Shown here: piece by piece, positions 10,501 through 22,400 of the stretch | Position numbering within the stretch: the first letter of the stretch is position 1 | How the letters are laid out: each line of letters begins with the position of its first letter | From: Crotophaga sulcirostris | Taxonomy: Eukaryota; Chordata; Aves; Cuculiformes; Crotophagidae | Assembly: GCA_013397455.1 (NCBI GenBank) | Contig: VYZB01000024.1 | Span: 1,574,905-1,638,904, forward strand | Direction: 5' to 3' | DNA length: 64,000 nt | The notes under the pieces: model-generated | What the model was told of the DNA's origin: nothing | The model's input: only the letters and a program-made list of their open reading frames with translations | Databases searched by the model: none | Translations under genes and position numbers: made by a program

Positions 10501-13500
10501 AAATTGACTCGGCCTGCCCATGTTGCACCAATAACATGCTTGGCTCTAAATGATTCAAGATCTTATCTGCTCTCAGCACAGGTTCTCTGTGGAGGGCCTG
10601 ATCCTGTTCTCATTAACCTCCAAAGGAGTTTTGCTGCTCACTTCAAAGAGAATTGCATCAGCAGCATTTGTAGTGAAGCACATACGGTTCCTGTATATTT
10701 TCCCTTTTTTCTTTCTCCTTTTTTTTAAAATTATATGCCATAGTACAGCAAAACAAAAAATGGCTAGGAAGAAGTCAAAATAAATCTGCTGTCTGTTTAG
10801 CAGTGTTGTTGTATGAGTGCTCTGTTTGTTTGGAGTTCTTAAATTCAAATTGAGAGTATAAACCGGCAAAAGCTGAGATTATCAAGGGTTTGGTTCTGTT
10901 TGTAGCTGAGTGCTCTCAATTCCCATTGTCCCTGTGACAGGAGCCTTGCACAGTTCATGGTATTTCTTTGCACTTTGCAAACACGTTTGCAAGGAACTGG
11001 AGCTGAGCCGTTGTGTTCAGCCACAGATAATGTATCCTTGTAAGAGCTGTGCCTGCTGTGGTCACTGCAAACGGCTCTGCTGAGCCCTGGGGAAGGTAAC
11101 CCCATTCCTGCTTTGTTTTCCCTGTGCATTGCTTTTGAAAAGCAGAAGGCATGTATGGAGGAGGGATGGGATGGAGCAATCATTGGGGATTTTGTTTGGT
11201 TTTCTGTTCTTCCAGGCTGTCAGATTAAATAGCAGAATGAATTCACACATATTTTTCCTTCTTAGCGTTATTGTTCTGTAGAAGAAAAGCCTTATGATTC
11301 TATAAATACACTGGCTCCTATGGAAGAGGGAGCAGAGAACATGTTGCTCAGCCTTTCAACATACTTCATCTGTTTTATAAACCCTCTTTGTGCTGGAAGA
11401 GCACAGCACTCTGAATGGATCACCCACCATGGTGTGCACTAGCAAAGCTTGCCCCTGATTCCAGAAGAACTCTCCCTGCCCGTGGGGGCCTAGAGAGACT
11501 CTTGCCTCTACTGTCCTCTTTCCTCCATCTCCAAGCCATAACCACAAGCACCTGCCTTGTTTTGGATGCTGATCTCTGCTGTGTGTTCATCCATGAAGAA
11601 TTCATACAAGATCATCTGCTGCTGCTACCTGGCACTCAGTAATAAGATGGTGACAAACTTAGATAGTTACTCCTGTTGTCTGCCAAGTGTAAACCTCTAG
11701 ACTTCAGTTTAAAGGGTCTTGTATTCCCATTTCTTATTCTCTGAAGCTTGCTTATCTAGTTTCAAACCTATGAAGTCATCCACTGTGGAGGATGCTCTAT
11801 GCTGTCCCGAGGGAGTAAACATGAACAAACTCGTGTCTAGTCTTTGAAGGTTTTCACCCCCCCCTTGCCCTACTGTTGCCCTGTTTGATTCTCAGTCAGC
11901 TTTGCCAACTCCTCACCACGCCAGAAGATTACTTCCTTACCCCCATGCTGCAAACACTCTCTTCCCTTGTGGCTGTGGGCAGGCATCCCTCCAAGCTGTT
12001 TCCTTCTCACTTTGGCAAGTCTTCTAACAGGGGAATCAGGGCAAATGACATGTGGGGACATGATTCTCTGTTTTATTCTCCACCATAACTACTCAGCCAC
12101 TGGAAACTTTGCCACTCTCCAGTGGGTCCTGATGAGTGTCACCATCTCAGCCCGTATCACTCTCCACAAGCATTCACTGAAATGCAACAGGAGTCTGAGT
12201 CTGCAGTTCAGAGCCTTGTGTATCGAGTGGGACTGAAAGTCTGAGTCCACAGGTCTAATCCAAGGCTGGACTCAAATTATCTGTATCTCCTTTGTGTATC
12301 TTGATGAACAGATAATTCTGAGGATGTGTCCTCTTTTTTTGTCACAAAGGAGTTACTTAGTGTCTTAGATTTCTCCTAATGCAAGATAGGAAGAAGACCA
12401 AAACTGTAAAATGTCAGAGGACAGGTAGGTGACCTCTTCCCAAGGCATTAGTAGGTGACATCTTTTCAGAGTATCATGATAAGAGCTTGGTGCTTGGCTC
12501 TTTAGTTTGACCTTTGCACTCTGTGGTGTCTTCTTCCTGGTGTCAGAAGAACCCAAAACTGTTTCTGAAATCCACTGGTGAATACTGACATAGTTAATAT
12601 GGAAACAAGCACACGGTTTTAACAGTGGAACTACTGAATGAAAGAAACATCCAAAGGTTTTGGTGGAAGCTCTGTTGTTACTTAGAGCCTTTAAAAGATA
12701 AGCTCTTCCACACAATTACATTACTACATTTGAATCAGCTATTTCTGATAAGTTCTGTGTCTTGTTTGAGGCAAAAGCTTGGGTTAAATAATTCTAAATG
12801 TTCATTCTGGACTTAAACTCTATGTGTCAATGGCAGCCAGGGGAGTTCACCTGGGCCATCTCCAGCCATCCTGCAGTGAGTACATTGCCTGGCAGTCAGA
12901 CGTTGCTTGGATGGTTCTGCTCTGAGTTCCTCTGGTGAACATCCTTAGGGAGGTTCAAGAGGAGTCCCAGAGAGCACTCTAACTGGTGTGAAGACTGGGG
13001 ACAGCAGCGTGGCTGTCAGAAACCACACTGCTCAGCAGGTAGATGGAAATGCTGCAAGGGTGGGCAAAGGCACGAGCCCTGCCGTCAGTGCCCCTCTGGA
13101 GTGAAAAGGACGGAAGATAAAATAGAGGCAGCACATAAATGTGACAATAGCTCATTAAGAAAGCCTTGATGTTCTTCAGTTGCGTTCCTCCTGGAAAAGA
13201 ATGATTTTAGATAATCAGAAAAACATGTCCTGTGGCAAAACCCAATCCCTGCCACCTCTGAGTCTGTTTAGAAGATGACATGCTTTTGGCAAGTGCTTCA
13301 ATAGCCACTGAAATGCCCAGTGCATGTTAACGATCTAACCAATAAGTTATAGGTTCCTTTCTTTTTTTTTTTAATTCATTGAAGAACATTGACAAAACTG
13401 CAAACACATGTTTCTGCTGCTAAAGCTTAGTCTTATCACAGTTTGAAAATGTGGAAAATCAATTACATGCTTTGAATTACTCCCTTTATTGCTATAAAAG

Positions 13501-13850
13501 AATTTCTTCATTCTTTCAGGATAGTGTACACTTGGTAACATCTACCGCTAACAGGCTGTTAGGCCTTTCTGCTAAATTAATACACTACAAGTAAACTAAA
13601 CAGAAGGCCAGTGGAATGCTAAACATCCACTTTCTCCTCTGTTGTGGCTGTGCTGCAGCTTGGGAACACTCAGCCTTGTTGCTACAACATCTGGACAACA
13701 TTTGGGGCTGTCTCTCAAGTGCACGGGTGTGCACCTCCGGTGAATTTTAACTTTCAACATCTCTCTGCCTCTAATCTATATTTAATGTTTCATGACTAGT
13801 AGTCAAAGAAACTTCAGCTAAATATCAGGTTGGAATGAAAATGATCCTTG
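4501..13850. other. Intergenic, no supported gene
   Basis: AT-rich sequence with many stops. The longest open stretches are 145 codons at 7605-8042 (+) and 193 codons at 8966-9547 (-). Both have low-complexity or random-looking translations with no family resemblance, so I do not call them. A slightly GC-richer part (about 9000-9700) and another (12830-13120) carry no recognisable repeat. I see no tRNA or other RNA gene. Confidence 0.6.
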
Positions 13851-13889
13851 GGAAAACACTCATTTTCAGTATTCGCCGGCAAAGTATCT

Positions 13890-14290
13890 GTGACAGAGAC
13901 ATTCCCTGGAGATTTGTAGCCCATTCTCTCACAGTAATAATAATTAAGACTCGTGATTACTGTGCCCACATAATCAAAGATCGCTTCATAAAATGTACTC
14001 CCTAAAGGGACGAATTCCCTGCTCCTAACTGGATGTCAGTCAGAGGGATCAGCACCCCCAGGGATCTGGAGTCTTTGCTTGCCCTTTTCATTACCGTGTT
14101 GTTAGCATTGTGTTACTTCAAATTCTTCTCAATGCAAATGAGTAGGTAATCATGTGTAAATCGTGCCCTCCAGAAGGCACATGTGGTGAGGTTTTTTCCC
14201 CAAATCTACCACAGGGATTTCTCACATGGAACATAATTACATCTCTGCCATATGGGCTCATTTATATTCTATTACAGGTTAAGCTAATAC
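13890..14290. promoter_or_regulatory. Candidate conserved non-coding element with POU octamer
   Basis: The block has a mixed, information-rich composition without repeats and contains homeodomain-like TAAT words and a perfect POU octamer ATGCAAAT at 14132-14139, followed by GGTAATCATG. By eye this resembles developmental enhancers found in deserts next to Wnt pathway genes. The identification rests on composition and motifs only; no alignment was possible. Confidence 0.25.
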
Positions 14291-14299
14291 GACTCAGAA

Positions 14300-16700
14300 A
14301 TATGCTAAAAATACCTCAAAGTATTTTGAGCACTGTCAAAACAGTTGTCATTTCTTGCTTGTCTGTTTGATTGTGAGTGACTTCATATTTATTTAGAGAT
14401 TCACAGTGCCAAGTAACTTCAGAAAAACAAAATCAGGCCACTTCTGTGTTGCCCAGTCTCCAAAAAATACTTCAAATTCTCTCCCATGACATTGTCTCTC
14501 AGTAATGGCAAATAAATCAGTGAACAATGAAAATGAAAAGCCTCTAAGACATATTTACCTGAAGCAACACCTCTGTGGGTATTAGATTTCCCAGGAGGAA
14601 AGGAGCATGCGTTTCAGTTGGGTAGCTTTGTTCTAATTAGGCTAGATCAGGTCTGTGTTTGATGTAATTACTTTGTCCTGACAAAGCTATCCTTGTGCTT
14701 TAGCCACAATAAAAGTACAAACCTCTTTATTCATGGAAGAAGGGCTATTGTGGAAGTAACTGTTGCCTAAAAATAGATGGTAAGGTGAGAGTAGGTCAGT
14801 GGCAAGTACCCTAAATAAATGCTTTAAAAATGAAGAAACTAAAGGTTATATGACATTGTTTTCAGTATTGTGGTACTACATAGTAATATGGTATTTTCCA
14901 GTTTCAGTGGAAAACTTTTAATTTCACTGTAAGATTTTATTTGACAATTTTTTTAGTTATTATTATTATTTCACTGATTTCTAAAACTACTGCAACTAAC
15001 ATCTCTGGATAAATTCTAGGCCCACCACAATCAATCTTCATTTGATTCATAAATTCAGTATTTCACCCTTTGAAATCTGATCAGGTTTCTTTTATTCCAC
15101 TAGCCAAGGAGAAAACATGTAGAAAGTAAAACACAGGTAGGAGGATTAGGCCAGAGGCTGGGAGGGGACTGCACTGGACCTGCACATGGTGCTTCAGATG
15201 TTACATTGCAAATGCAGTGACTCACCTTTGTTCCAAGGAGAAGCTTACTAGAAATTGGGCTGGGGTTTTGAAAACAGTAGCTGTATGTTTCCTATAACTG
15301 GAAGATTAAATTCAGTCCTGGTCTATAAAGCCCTTCGAGGTTTTAAGTGATGAAAAATTCTGTATAGATACAAAATCAATTCTATAACTATGAAGTAAAT
15401 TCTGGTACCTTTCTAGAACTGATTAATTAATTTTCAGACTGTTGCTAGGAAGTGCTTGCTGTTTTGCTTTCTGTTTTTATTGTACCATGAAATAGTCAAC
15501 AGTTTAGATTACTCAGCATTTGAACATCAAGTCCAACCTTTCCTGAATGCTTTTTGCATGTGTTCAGAGAACAATAATTATTGCTAACACATTGTCATCA
15601 GACATTTGTGTATATAAGCAACTAACACTAAGTATATGAAAAGTCCCCTTGAAGTGAGATGCTTAAGTGTTTTTCTGAATCAGAGCCTAGAATCTATGAT
15701 GTCTGTAATTGTACAATGGCATCAAACACACAGGAGAGAGTTTTTTTGGAATTTACCTTGTTCTTACAAGGCACCTTTCAAAATCAGCTGAAACAACAGG
15801 ATTTTGGTCAGAGCTGTGCACTGAGCGTTGCCGAATAAGGAGAGCAGTCTGTTTGACTGTGTGTTCAGTGTACAGGGAAAAAAATTCAGGCCAGCCACGA
15901 ATTTATTACCCGATAAATCTATTTTTCCAGCCTTCGTTATTCCTGAAACAATATAAGGGGCACTACAGTGACTTCATACCTCAGGGAGACATAAAGAAGA
16001 GAGTGGTCTCCTGGGCTGTGGAACAAAGAGAAACAAACTTCAAATCTCAGAGATAAGTCCATTTAATAATATTTTAATTCAACTGTCATAGACATTTGAT
16101 TAAAGAAACTGCTATACAATTTCTTTTGCCATTTCTATAGCCCTAGTTGTTTAAAAGCATCCCATGCCCTTGGAAAAACAAAGGGCACAATCCCTTGTGC
16201 ACAAAAGGGAATCGTTCGTTTACTTGACATCTTCACAGCTTGCTTCCTTTTTCTTCAGGCAAAGTTTTTCATTTTCATTCCACAATTTCATTTAATATAA
16301 AAGGACGGTCATTGTGGATGCTGCACTGAGAGATCACCGTGGATCTGTCCCAGTTTTGTACTCTTCCCTGGGCAATCCAGCATTGCCCATTGCTGTGGCT
16401 GCATCAGAGTGGTAGCATGAGCTGCTGGCCATCCTGACATCCCTATGTCACACCAGAGCATGGACAGAGGCAGAAGACAGTGGCAGGCTGAACAGGTAAC
16501 AGTATTCTCAAATATTCAAAACAACCTTTCCAAAAGAGACAATGCCTGTGAATGTGTCCTCCTAGAGTTCTTTATTAATTGTATGCTGGAGGTGACAATT
16601 TGGTGGCTATTTGCATTATGTATTTATCAACTATATGTCAGTATGTCAATATTTTCTGCTAGATAGTGAACAGTCATGGATTTTAAGCAGAAATATCTAG
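14300..16700. other. Intergenic, no supported gene
   Basis: AT-rich sequence. It includes a 12-base perfect palindrome CAATAATTATTG at 15572-15583. A 115-codon open stretch at 15709-16056 (+) has no recognisable domain. Nothing else stands out. Confidence 0.55.
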
Positions 16701-16733
16701 CTGGTGCTGCATACCTGTGCTCAGTTGTGTGTT

Positions 16734-17240
16734 CTAGGTGAAGTGTTTAATTGGGGTTGGCACCTGAATGGAAGGTTCTGTCTGTGTGGGAAACGGGTGC
16801 ATTTTGCCATGTGTGCGGTTTGCAGGAAAAGCTAAATCAAGTGCTATTGTATAAAAATTCTCAATATCCACAGTGGGTTTTAAATCAGTCATTCCTAGAT
16901 ATACAATTCGCGTCATGATTAAACTTGGACCATCTTTGCCATTTGCTGGGTAAATGTAAAATTCTTTTGCTGTCAAACATGATCTATTTCCTGCTAATAC
17001 CCAGCTCTCTGAAACCCTTTGTAAATAATTGTAGTTTGCATCATCCGTTTGGCTAATACACAGTGTCTGCTTTCCAAATCTGCGTAGATGATAATCTGTT
17101 TTAATACCTGTACAAATCAATTAAATTTATTTTGCGCGCTGTTCAGTGTATGCCAAATTGGGTGGCAGAGTAGAAACACTTAGCAGGGGAATCAGACTTC
17201 ACATAAACATGCGTGAGATAAACCTTGCAATGTGTGTGGG
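16734..17240. promoter_or_regulatory. Candidate conserved element containing a 128-codon open stretch on the minus strand
   Basis: CpGs are kept in an AT-rich setting (around 16908, 17046, 17084 and the GCGCGC word near 17134), with homeodomain-like words such as TAATCATGACGC on the minus strand. On the minus strand 17120-16734 is free of stops for 128 codons, with a balanced amino-acid mix. It opens with TTG rather than ATG, and a TAA lies just upstream in frame. A splice-acceptor-like T-rich tract ending in TACAG lies at the 5' edge of the open stretch. I recognise no protein family. It is more likely a regulatory element than an exon, but an unannotated terminal exon cannot be excluded. 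Confidence 0.3.
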
Positions 17241-18807
17241 GGAGGAGGTGAAATTTAGCATTTAATTCCCTCATCTACAGACAGATTAAAAAAATGGCTT
17301 CCAGAAACAAAAATATAGGGCAGGATTGTGGAGCCCTTACTCATGTTGCTGAGCAGGTTCTCATTGGATTTATCCCACTGAAGCTTAATATCACCTCCAG
17401 GGTGGCTGAAAGGATGGAGTTTCTTGTGAGGCACTTTGATGCTTTGTCTACTGCAGAATGTAGGCAGCATATCTTCAGACCTCCTCGTGGTGCCGGACTT
17501 CTGACTTCTCTTTGCAGTTTCTGATCGTCGTCGCTGCAGTGTGGGTTAGAGCCTGTAAATCTCCAAACTGCCTGGTGGTAAAACTGATGTGTGTTCTGAT
17601 GTGCCTGATGGGATCTGCAATAGGGGATGGGTTCTGTCTTCAAGCCTGTATATCCTGGCTTTCAAGCCTTTATCTTAGACTGTGAATTTCGTCATTTGCA
17701 AAATGAAACCTTCTTCAAGCAAAATTTATCTAGCTAACCACCATTTTTGCTCTCACACCTCTCCTCCCGTAGATAACATATAGTTGCACTGGGAAAACTT
17801 AAAATTGACTGTGACTGAAATGCTTTTTACTCCCCACCAAAATCCATAATTAAGCAGTGATACAGATGGATTCAAGAATAAAGTGCGAAACACATTTCAA
17901 AATATGGGGATGGAAGGGTGAAAAGCTGTGCCAAGAAAACTGTTGTAAGGCTAAGTATCTACCAAATAAGTGCTGCTAAAATGTTGCAGCACAAAACACT
18001 GTATAGAAAATATCATTGTCAGAGGGAAGATGAATTGATTAATCCTAGTTTTACAAGAGAATTCCTGATTGTAGGTACAGGACAGTTTGGTTTTAGAAAC
18101 AGCAGTATATCCTTTGTTCACTTCGTTTCTCAGTTGTGAAAAAAATGGGATTTTCCTCCTCATAGCATATATAGAATTCCTGTTAAAATACTCCACACTA
18201 TAAAATTGCATGGGGAGGACAGAATACCAAGCAAAAATGAGTAAGTATTTTAAGATCATTCCTCTCAAAAGGGAGCATTATATGCCTGTACCCTTCTAGT
18301 TCTTTTGGAGAAGAATTTTCTGGGTAATACAGAAAGAGGGCAGGCAGGTAAACCTGCTGCTGTGCCAGCCAGAGCTACCGTTTCCTGCCATGACCTTATG
18401 TTGGGTCTGTGAACTGTGAAATGGGGCGATGATGATAAAAATGCAAACCCTGGAGGAAAGATGCTTAAGAAATACTGAGTGGCATAGAATTATTGCAGTG
18501 AAGGTATTTAATGTACGTGGTAAAAAGTAACAACTGTGATAATAAAGAAGAAGATTGCAGACCATGTCCTGCTGGCAGCAGGTGGACAAGACTGTCCCCA
18601 GTCCCACATGGCCGTGCTGGTGGGTCAGAGCTCTGTGCTGGGAGGAGCAGCAGAAATACCTGTTGTCTCACCTGGAGCAGGTGTGCAGCTGGTGCCACTC
18701 ACAGTTACAGGTGACTGTGTTTTCCAGTGTGAAATTCATACCCACTTGAGGTAACTCTTTAGACTCAGTGACATGACCACTTAGGGCCTGATTGTGTGGA
18801 TCCTCTA
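17241..18807. other. Intergenic, no supported gene
   Basis: Ordinary AT-rich sequence. A GC-richer patch at about 18550-18720 is open in several frames, but the translations do not resemble a known protein or a retroviral domain I can name. It directly borders the LTR and could be unrelated flank. Confidence 0.5.
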
Positions 18808-19437
18808 TGTCAGAGTTTAGCCCTGGCCCAGCTTGATGGGCAGCTAAACCCAAGCAATTCTGCTCCCAATCCCTCTCCACCCTATAGGGAAAGGGGAAAA
18901 GGAAATAAGAGAAAAAACCTTGTGGGTTGGAAACTAAACCAGCTTTAATGAAACAATAATAATAAGGGAAAAATAGTATTAATAAGATAAATAATGAAAT
19001 ATATACAAATATACAAAATTGACCCCCCCTTGATGACTATGTCACCACTGAGGCTGAAGAGTGGGCATGGGGATAGGTCCCAGGTTGGGCTCAGTGACTG
19101 ACATGAGCTGGACTCAGGAACTGGATTCAGCAAAATATGGATACAGGGGCAAAAAGACAGATGAGGTCCGTTGTTAGATGCCAGCCATTAAAGATGAGAG
19201 CTTGACCCTTGTGATCCCTCAGTTTTATACTGAGTATGACATATTTGGAATGGAATGCTCCACTGGTCAGTTTTGGGCCACCTGTCCTGTCCACTGCTCC
19301 ATGCAGGTGCGACGCTTTTTTGCCTCTTTCACTTATAGCATTCCACCAACTTGAGGATGACCTTTGTCTCTTTAGGGATAGATGTAAGCGATGGCCTTTC
19401 TGCATATCAGTGCTCTGTGTTATGTCTTCTAAAGACA
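18808..19437 (-). mobile_element. Avian endogenous retrovirus LTR, probably solo, minus strand
   Basis: Read on the minus strand, this stretch has the order of an LTR. It has a GC-richer U3 and a TATA box (TATAAAA, + strand 19223-19229) in the context CAGTATAAAACT. It then has a transcribed part ending with an ATTAAA poly(A) signal (+ strand 18944-18949) and an end reading TTAGCTGCC...TAAACTCTGACA. This order and wording match a common bird LTR recalled from memory. On the + strand the element starts TGTC and ends GACA, an inverted terminal pair. No target site duplication is visible, and no internal gag or pol sequence is seen on either side, so it is probably an old solo LTR. The class (ERVL- or ERVK-like) is uncertain, and the high-coordinate boundary is less secure. 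Confidence 0.75.
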
Positions 19438-22400
19438 ATGTCTGAAAATTTGCAGTTAACTTTCAGAAAATGAAGTTACTTAGATGACTCTTAGCTGAAA
19501 GCTAGGAAATCAATTCTGCTTTAGCTGAATCCAGAATCCAGAACACGCTACTGACTCGTTCACACAGGCAAGAGTTGTCCTGCTGACGTGAGTAGTTTGC
19601 CAGGACAAGCATGTTTTATTTAGAGTGTGAGGTGCAAATCCTTTCTTTTTAAAGTATATTGCTCTCTTGCTTTCTGGGCCCCCACTCAGTTACTGAATGT
19701 ATTTTTTTTGGTAAGGGATGTCATTTCGCTTTCACTTTCTGAAAAATAGTAAAAGCTCATCCTACTGTTCATCCTTGCATGTGTGACACAGATGGGTTTT
19801 GCAGAGGCAAAACATTTATTTGCTTTTGAGAAGCTTGGTTACCTTTCTTCCTCTTTATACTTGTGAATATTTCACTTGCTACCAACAGCCTGCATACTGC
19901 TGGCTTAAATTCATCTCTATAAAAATCTCATTAAAAATGGAAATACCCATCTTTATTCAGTATTCCTGGTAAATCTCTGCAAAGCCTTTTGTAGCTGAAA
20001 ATATATTATTGAGTTTTAAAAACATGGTGGGAAACGAATCACGTTTTGGAGGTACTTAGAAAATCACGCTATGTTATGTCATGTTAAAAATGAGAAAGTC
20101 TGAAGGTCTGACTGTCTACCCTTCTGAAACTATAATTATGAGTGCTGTTAGTCACTTGAGTTTCTAGATTTGATTCTCCTTCCCTAAACATTTTGTGTAT
20201 TTTTAGTGCCAGTGTAAGCACACTCCAGAGTGTTTTTTTGATTAAAGGTAAATGTACCAGAATTCTTTCAGTTGATTGAGAATTTTTGTTTACAGGCATG
20301 GTCTTTTATTCCACTAGTTTGTATCTTGCATGGCAAATTGCACCAATGAAATGAAGTTGTTAAATGGTGTAAAACCAAATGTATTTTTACTGCACCCTTT
20401 TTTGGCAATAATGCTATGTAAGATGTAAGGTAGCATAGCATTCAAAATAAACATGCATTTACCAGGAATTATTAAATATTAATGCCGTTGGAATTTAAGT
20501 GAGCAAAGGATTACTGAAACAATGTCATACCTTCATTTCTTGGGACGGAACGAGAGTTGTGATGTTGTAGCTCAGAAACTACAGAAGACAACTGAACCAA
20601 GTTGTATTCTTGACTCAGAAGACAACTTCATATTGATCATCAGGCCATCAAATGACAATGACCTCCATTGCTGCTGATATGAGCTGGGTTTGACCTGGTG
20701 AACTAGAGGTTGAAAGACCATACATTTCCTTTTATTTTGTATGTCATCTGCTGATAGGTATTCTTTTTTATTCTATTCATGCTCTGATATGCTACCTGCC
20801 ACTGTAGCTTAATGCTTCCATTTGAATGCTTTCTGAGGGGATGGAAAGTAGCATGACTCACATGTCATTCCCAGTTTTGCTTTTTCTTCATATACATAGA
20901 CATTTCTGGAAGTTTATACACCCTATGCTTTACTTTTTTTTTTTCTTTTATTTTTTTCCTCTTTTTTTTACTAATGGAAGTGGATGAAGGACCTTCTAAA
21001 ATGCACAGGGCAGTTTCAAACAATGTACACAGCATTGGCTCTGCTTCCTGGAAAGCTCTCTGTCTTGCACAAGAGACATAACTTCTTGTTACAGAGGTAC
21101 CCTTCATGCCAAAGTAATTCAGAGGTCAAGTACCTTCCTTTTCTCCACAATTTTTTTAGGTCATTTAATGGGAGCATGATTCTTTAGAGAAGCTCTGTAG
21201 GGAGCCAAAGTGGTCAGACTTAACATTTTCAGAACAATTCATGTCACTGAGGGTAAAGAAGGGGGCAGCAAGTTGCAGTGTCCATAGGCTGATATTTTCT
21301 TCATGGATAGGCTTGCACCAGTGTAATTTTTCATATGCATAGTTGCAGGTACATTTTACACAGCCTTACTGTTTCTTATGCATGAGTGAAAATTAGTGCC
21401 CGACTCTATGCATTAAACTGCACGGAGATGCAGAAGTTGAACTCAGGTTAGAATTTAGTCTGTGTGTTTTGTGCTGTCTCCATCAATGTGAGATTAATGG
21501 ATGAAAGTGTGCTCTTCAGCTGTTATTGCATATTTAGAAAAAAATATATGCATGAGTTTTACCTTCTGGATAAAGTCACAGTGGGATGAGAATAACCCTT
21601 GGGATCTTCTACTGCAAGTGATATTTGAGGGGTTTAATGCTAGTTGAAGGTCTGTGGTATAGTGACCCCATTTGCATGTGATTATGCAAAGGGCAGAGAC
21701 GAGAGGGTTGGGGCATGTATGTGTACAGTGCATTATGGAATGCAATGTGTAGGCAGAAATATTACGGGGAGCCCAAGGCAAAAGCTGAGACTGTGACCCC
21801 ACTGATTTATGGCTCTCTCAAAACACAGTTAGACAAGAAAAGCTGCACTCTGAATCATCCTGACTGCACTTCAGGGCATGATGTGCTGATCTGACTGTTG
21901 ATATTTTGTTTTGATTTGGGGGATTTTGAGGTTGGGTAGTGGTGGAGATAATCCAAATAGGGGCAGGGAAAAGTTGTGTGTGTATGTGTTACTCTGTACA
22001 CATATCCCATAGTCTTGTCTTCCTGGTGAATGAAACAACACCAGTACCATCTGACAGTGGGGTTTGTTTCTATCTGGTTGGCAGTAGGTGCCCAGCACTT
22101 TCATATTATCAGCAATTCCCACAAGACAAAATTTTCCTGTCTCACAGATTATATTGCTATTCCAGACTAGATTGCTTTCATTTCTTGTAGAAGGGGAACA
22201 TTAAAAAAAAATCAAATAATTTTAAATGACATTGCTGGTTAGCAAAGAGCAAGAAAGCATCTTACTCTGGTACTATTCTACATCTGCCCTGAAACACAAG
22301 ACAGCAGCTGCCTTGGAGCTGCCCCCATAGCAGGGAAAGAGATTCATCTCCATTTAAAGATTCAGTGCACAGAAAACAGAATGATGATGTCTCCCCTCAT

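Noticed and set aside
11285..11300. TTATGATTCTAT word similar to a CR1 tail unit
   Set aside because: Single isolated unit without adjoining CR1 3' sequence.
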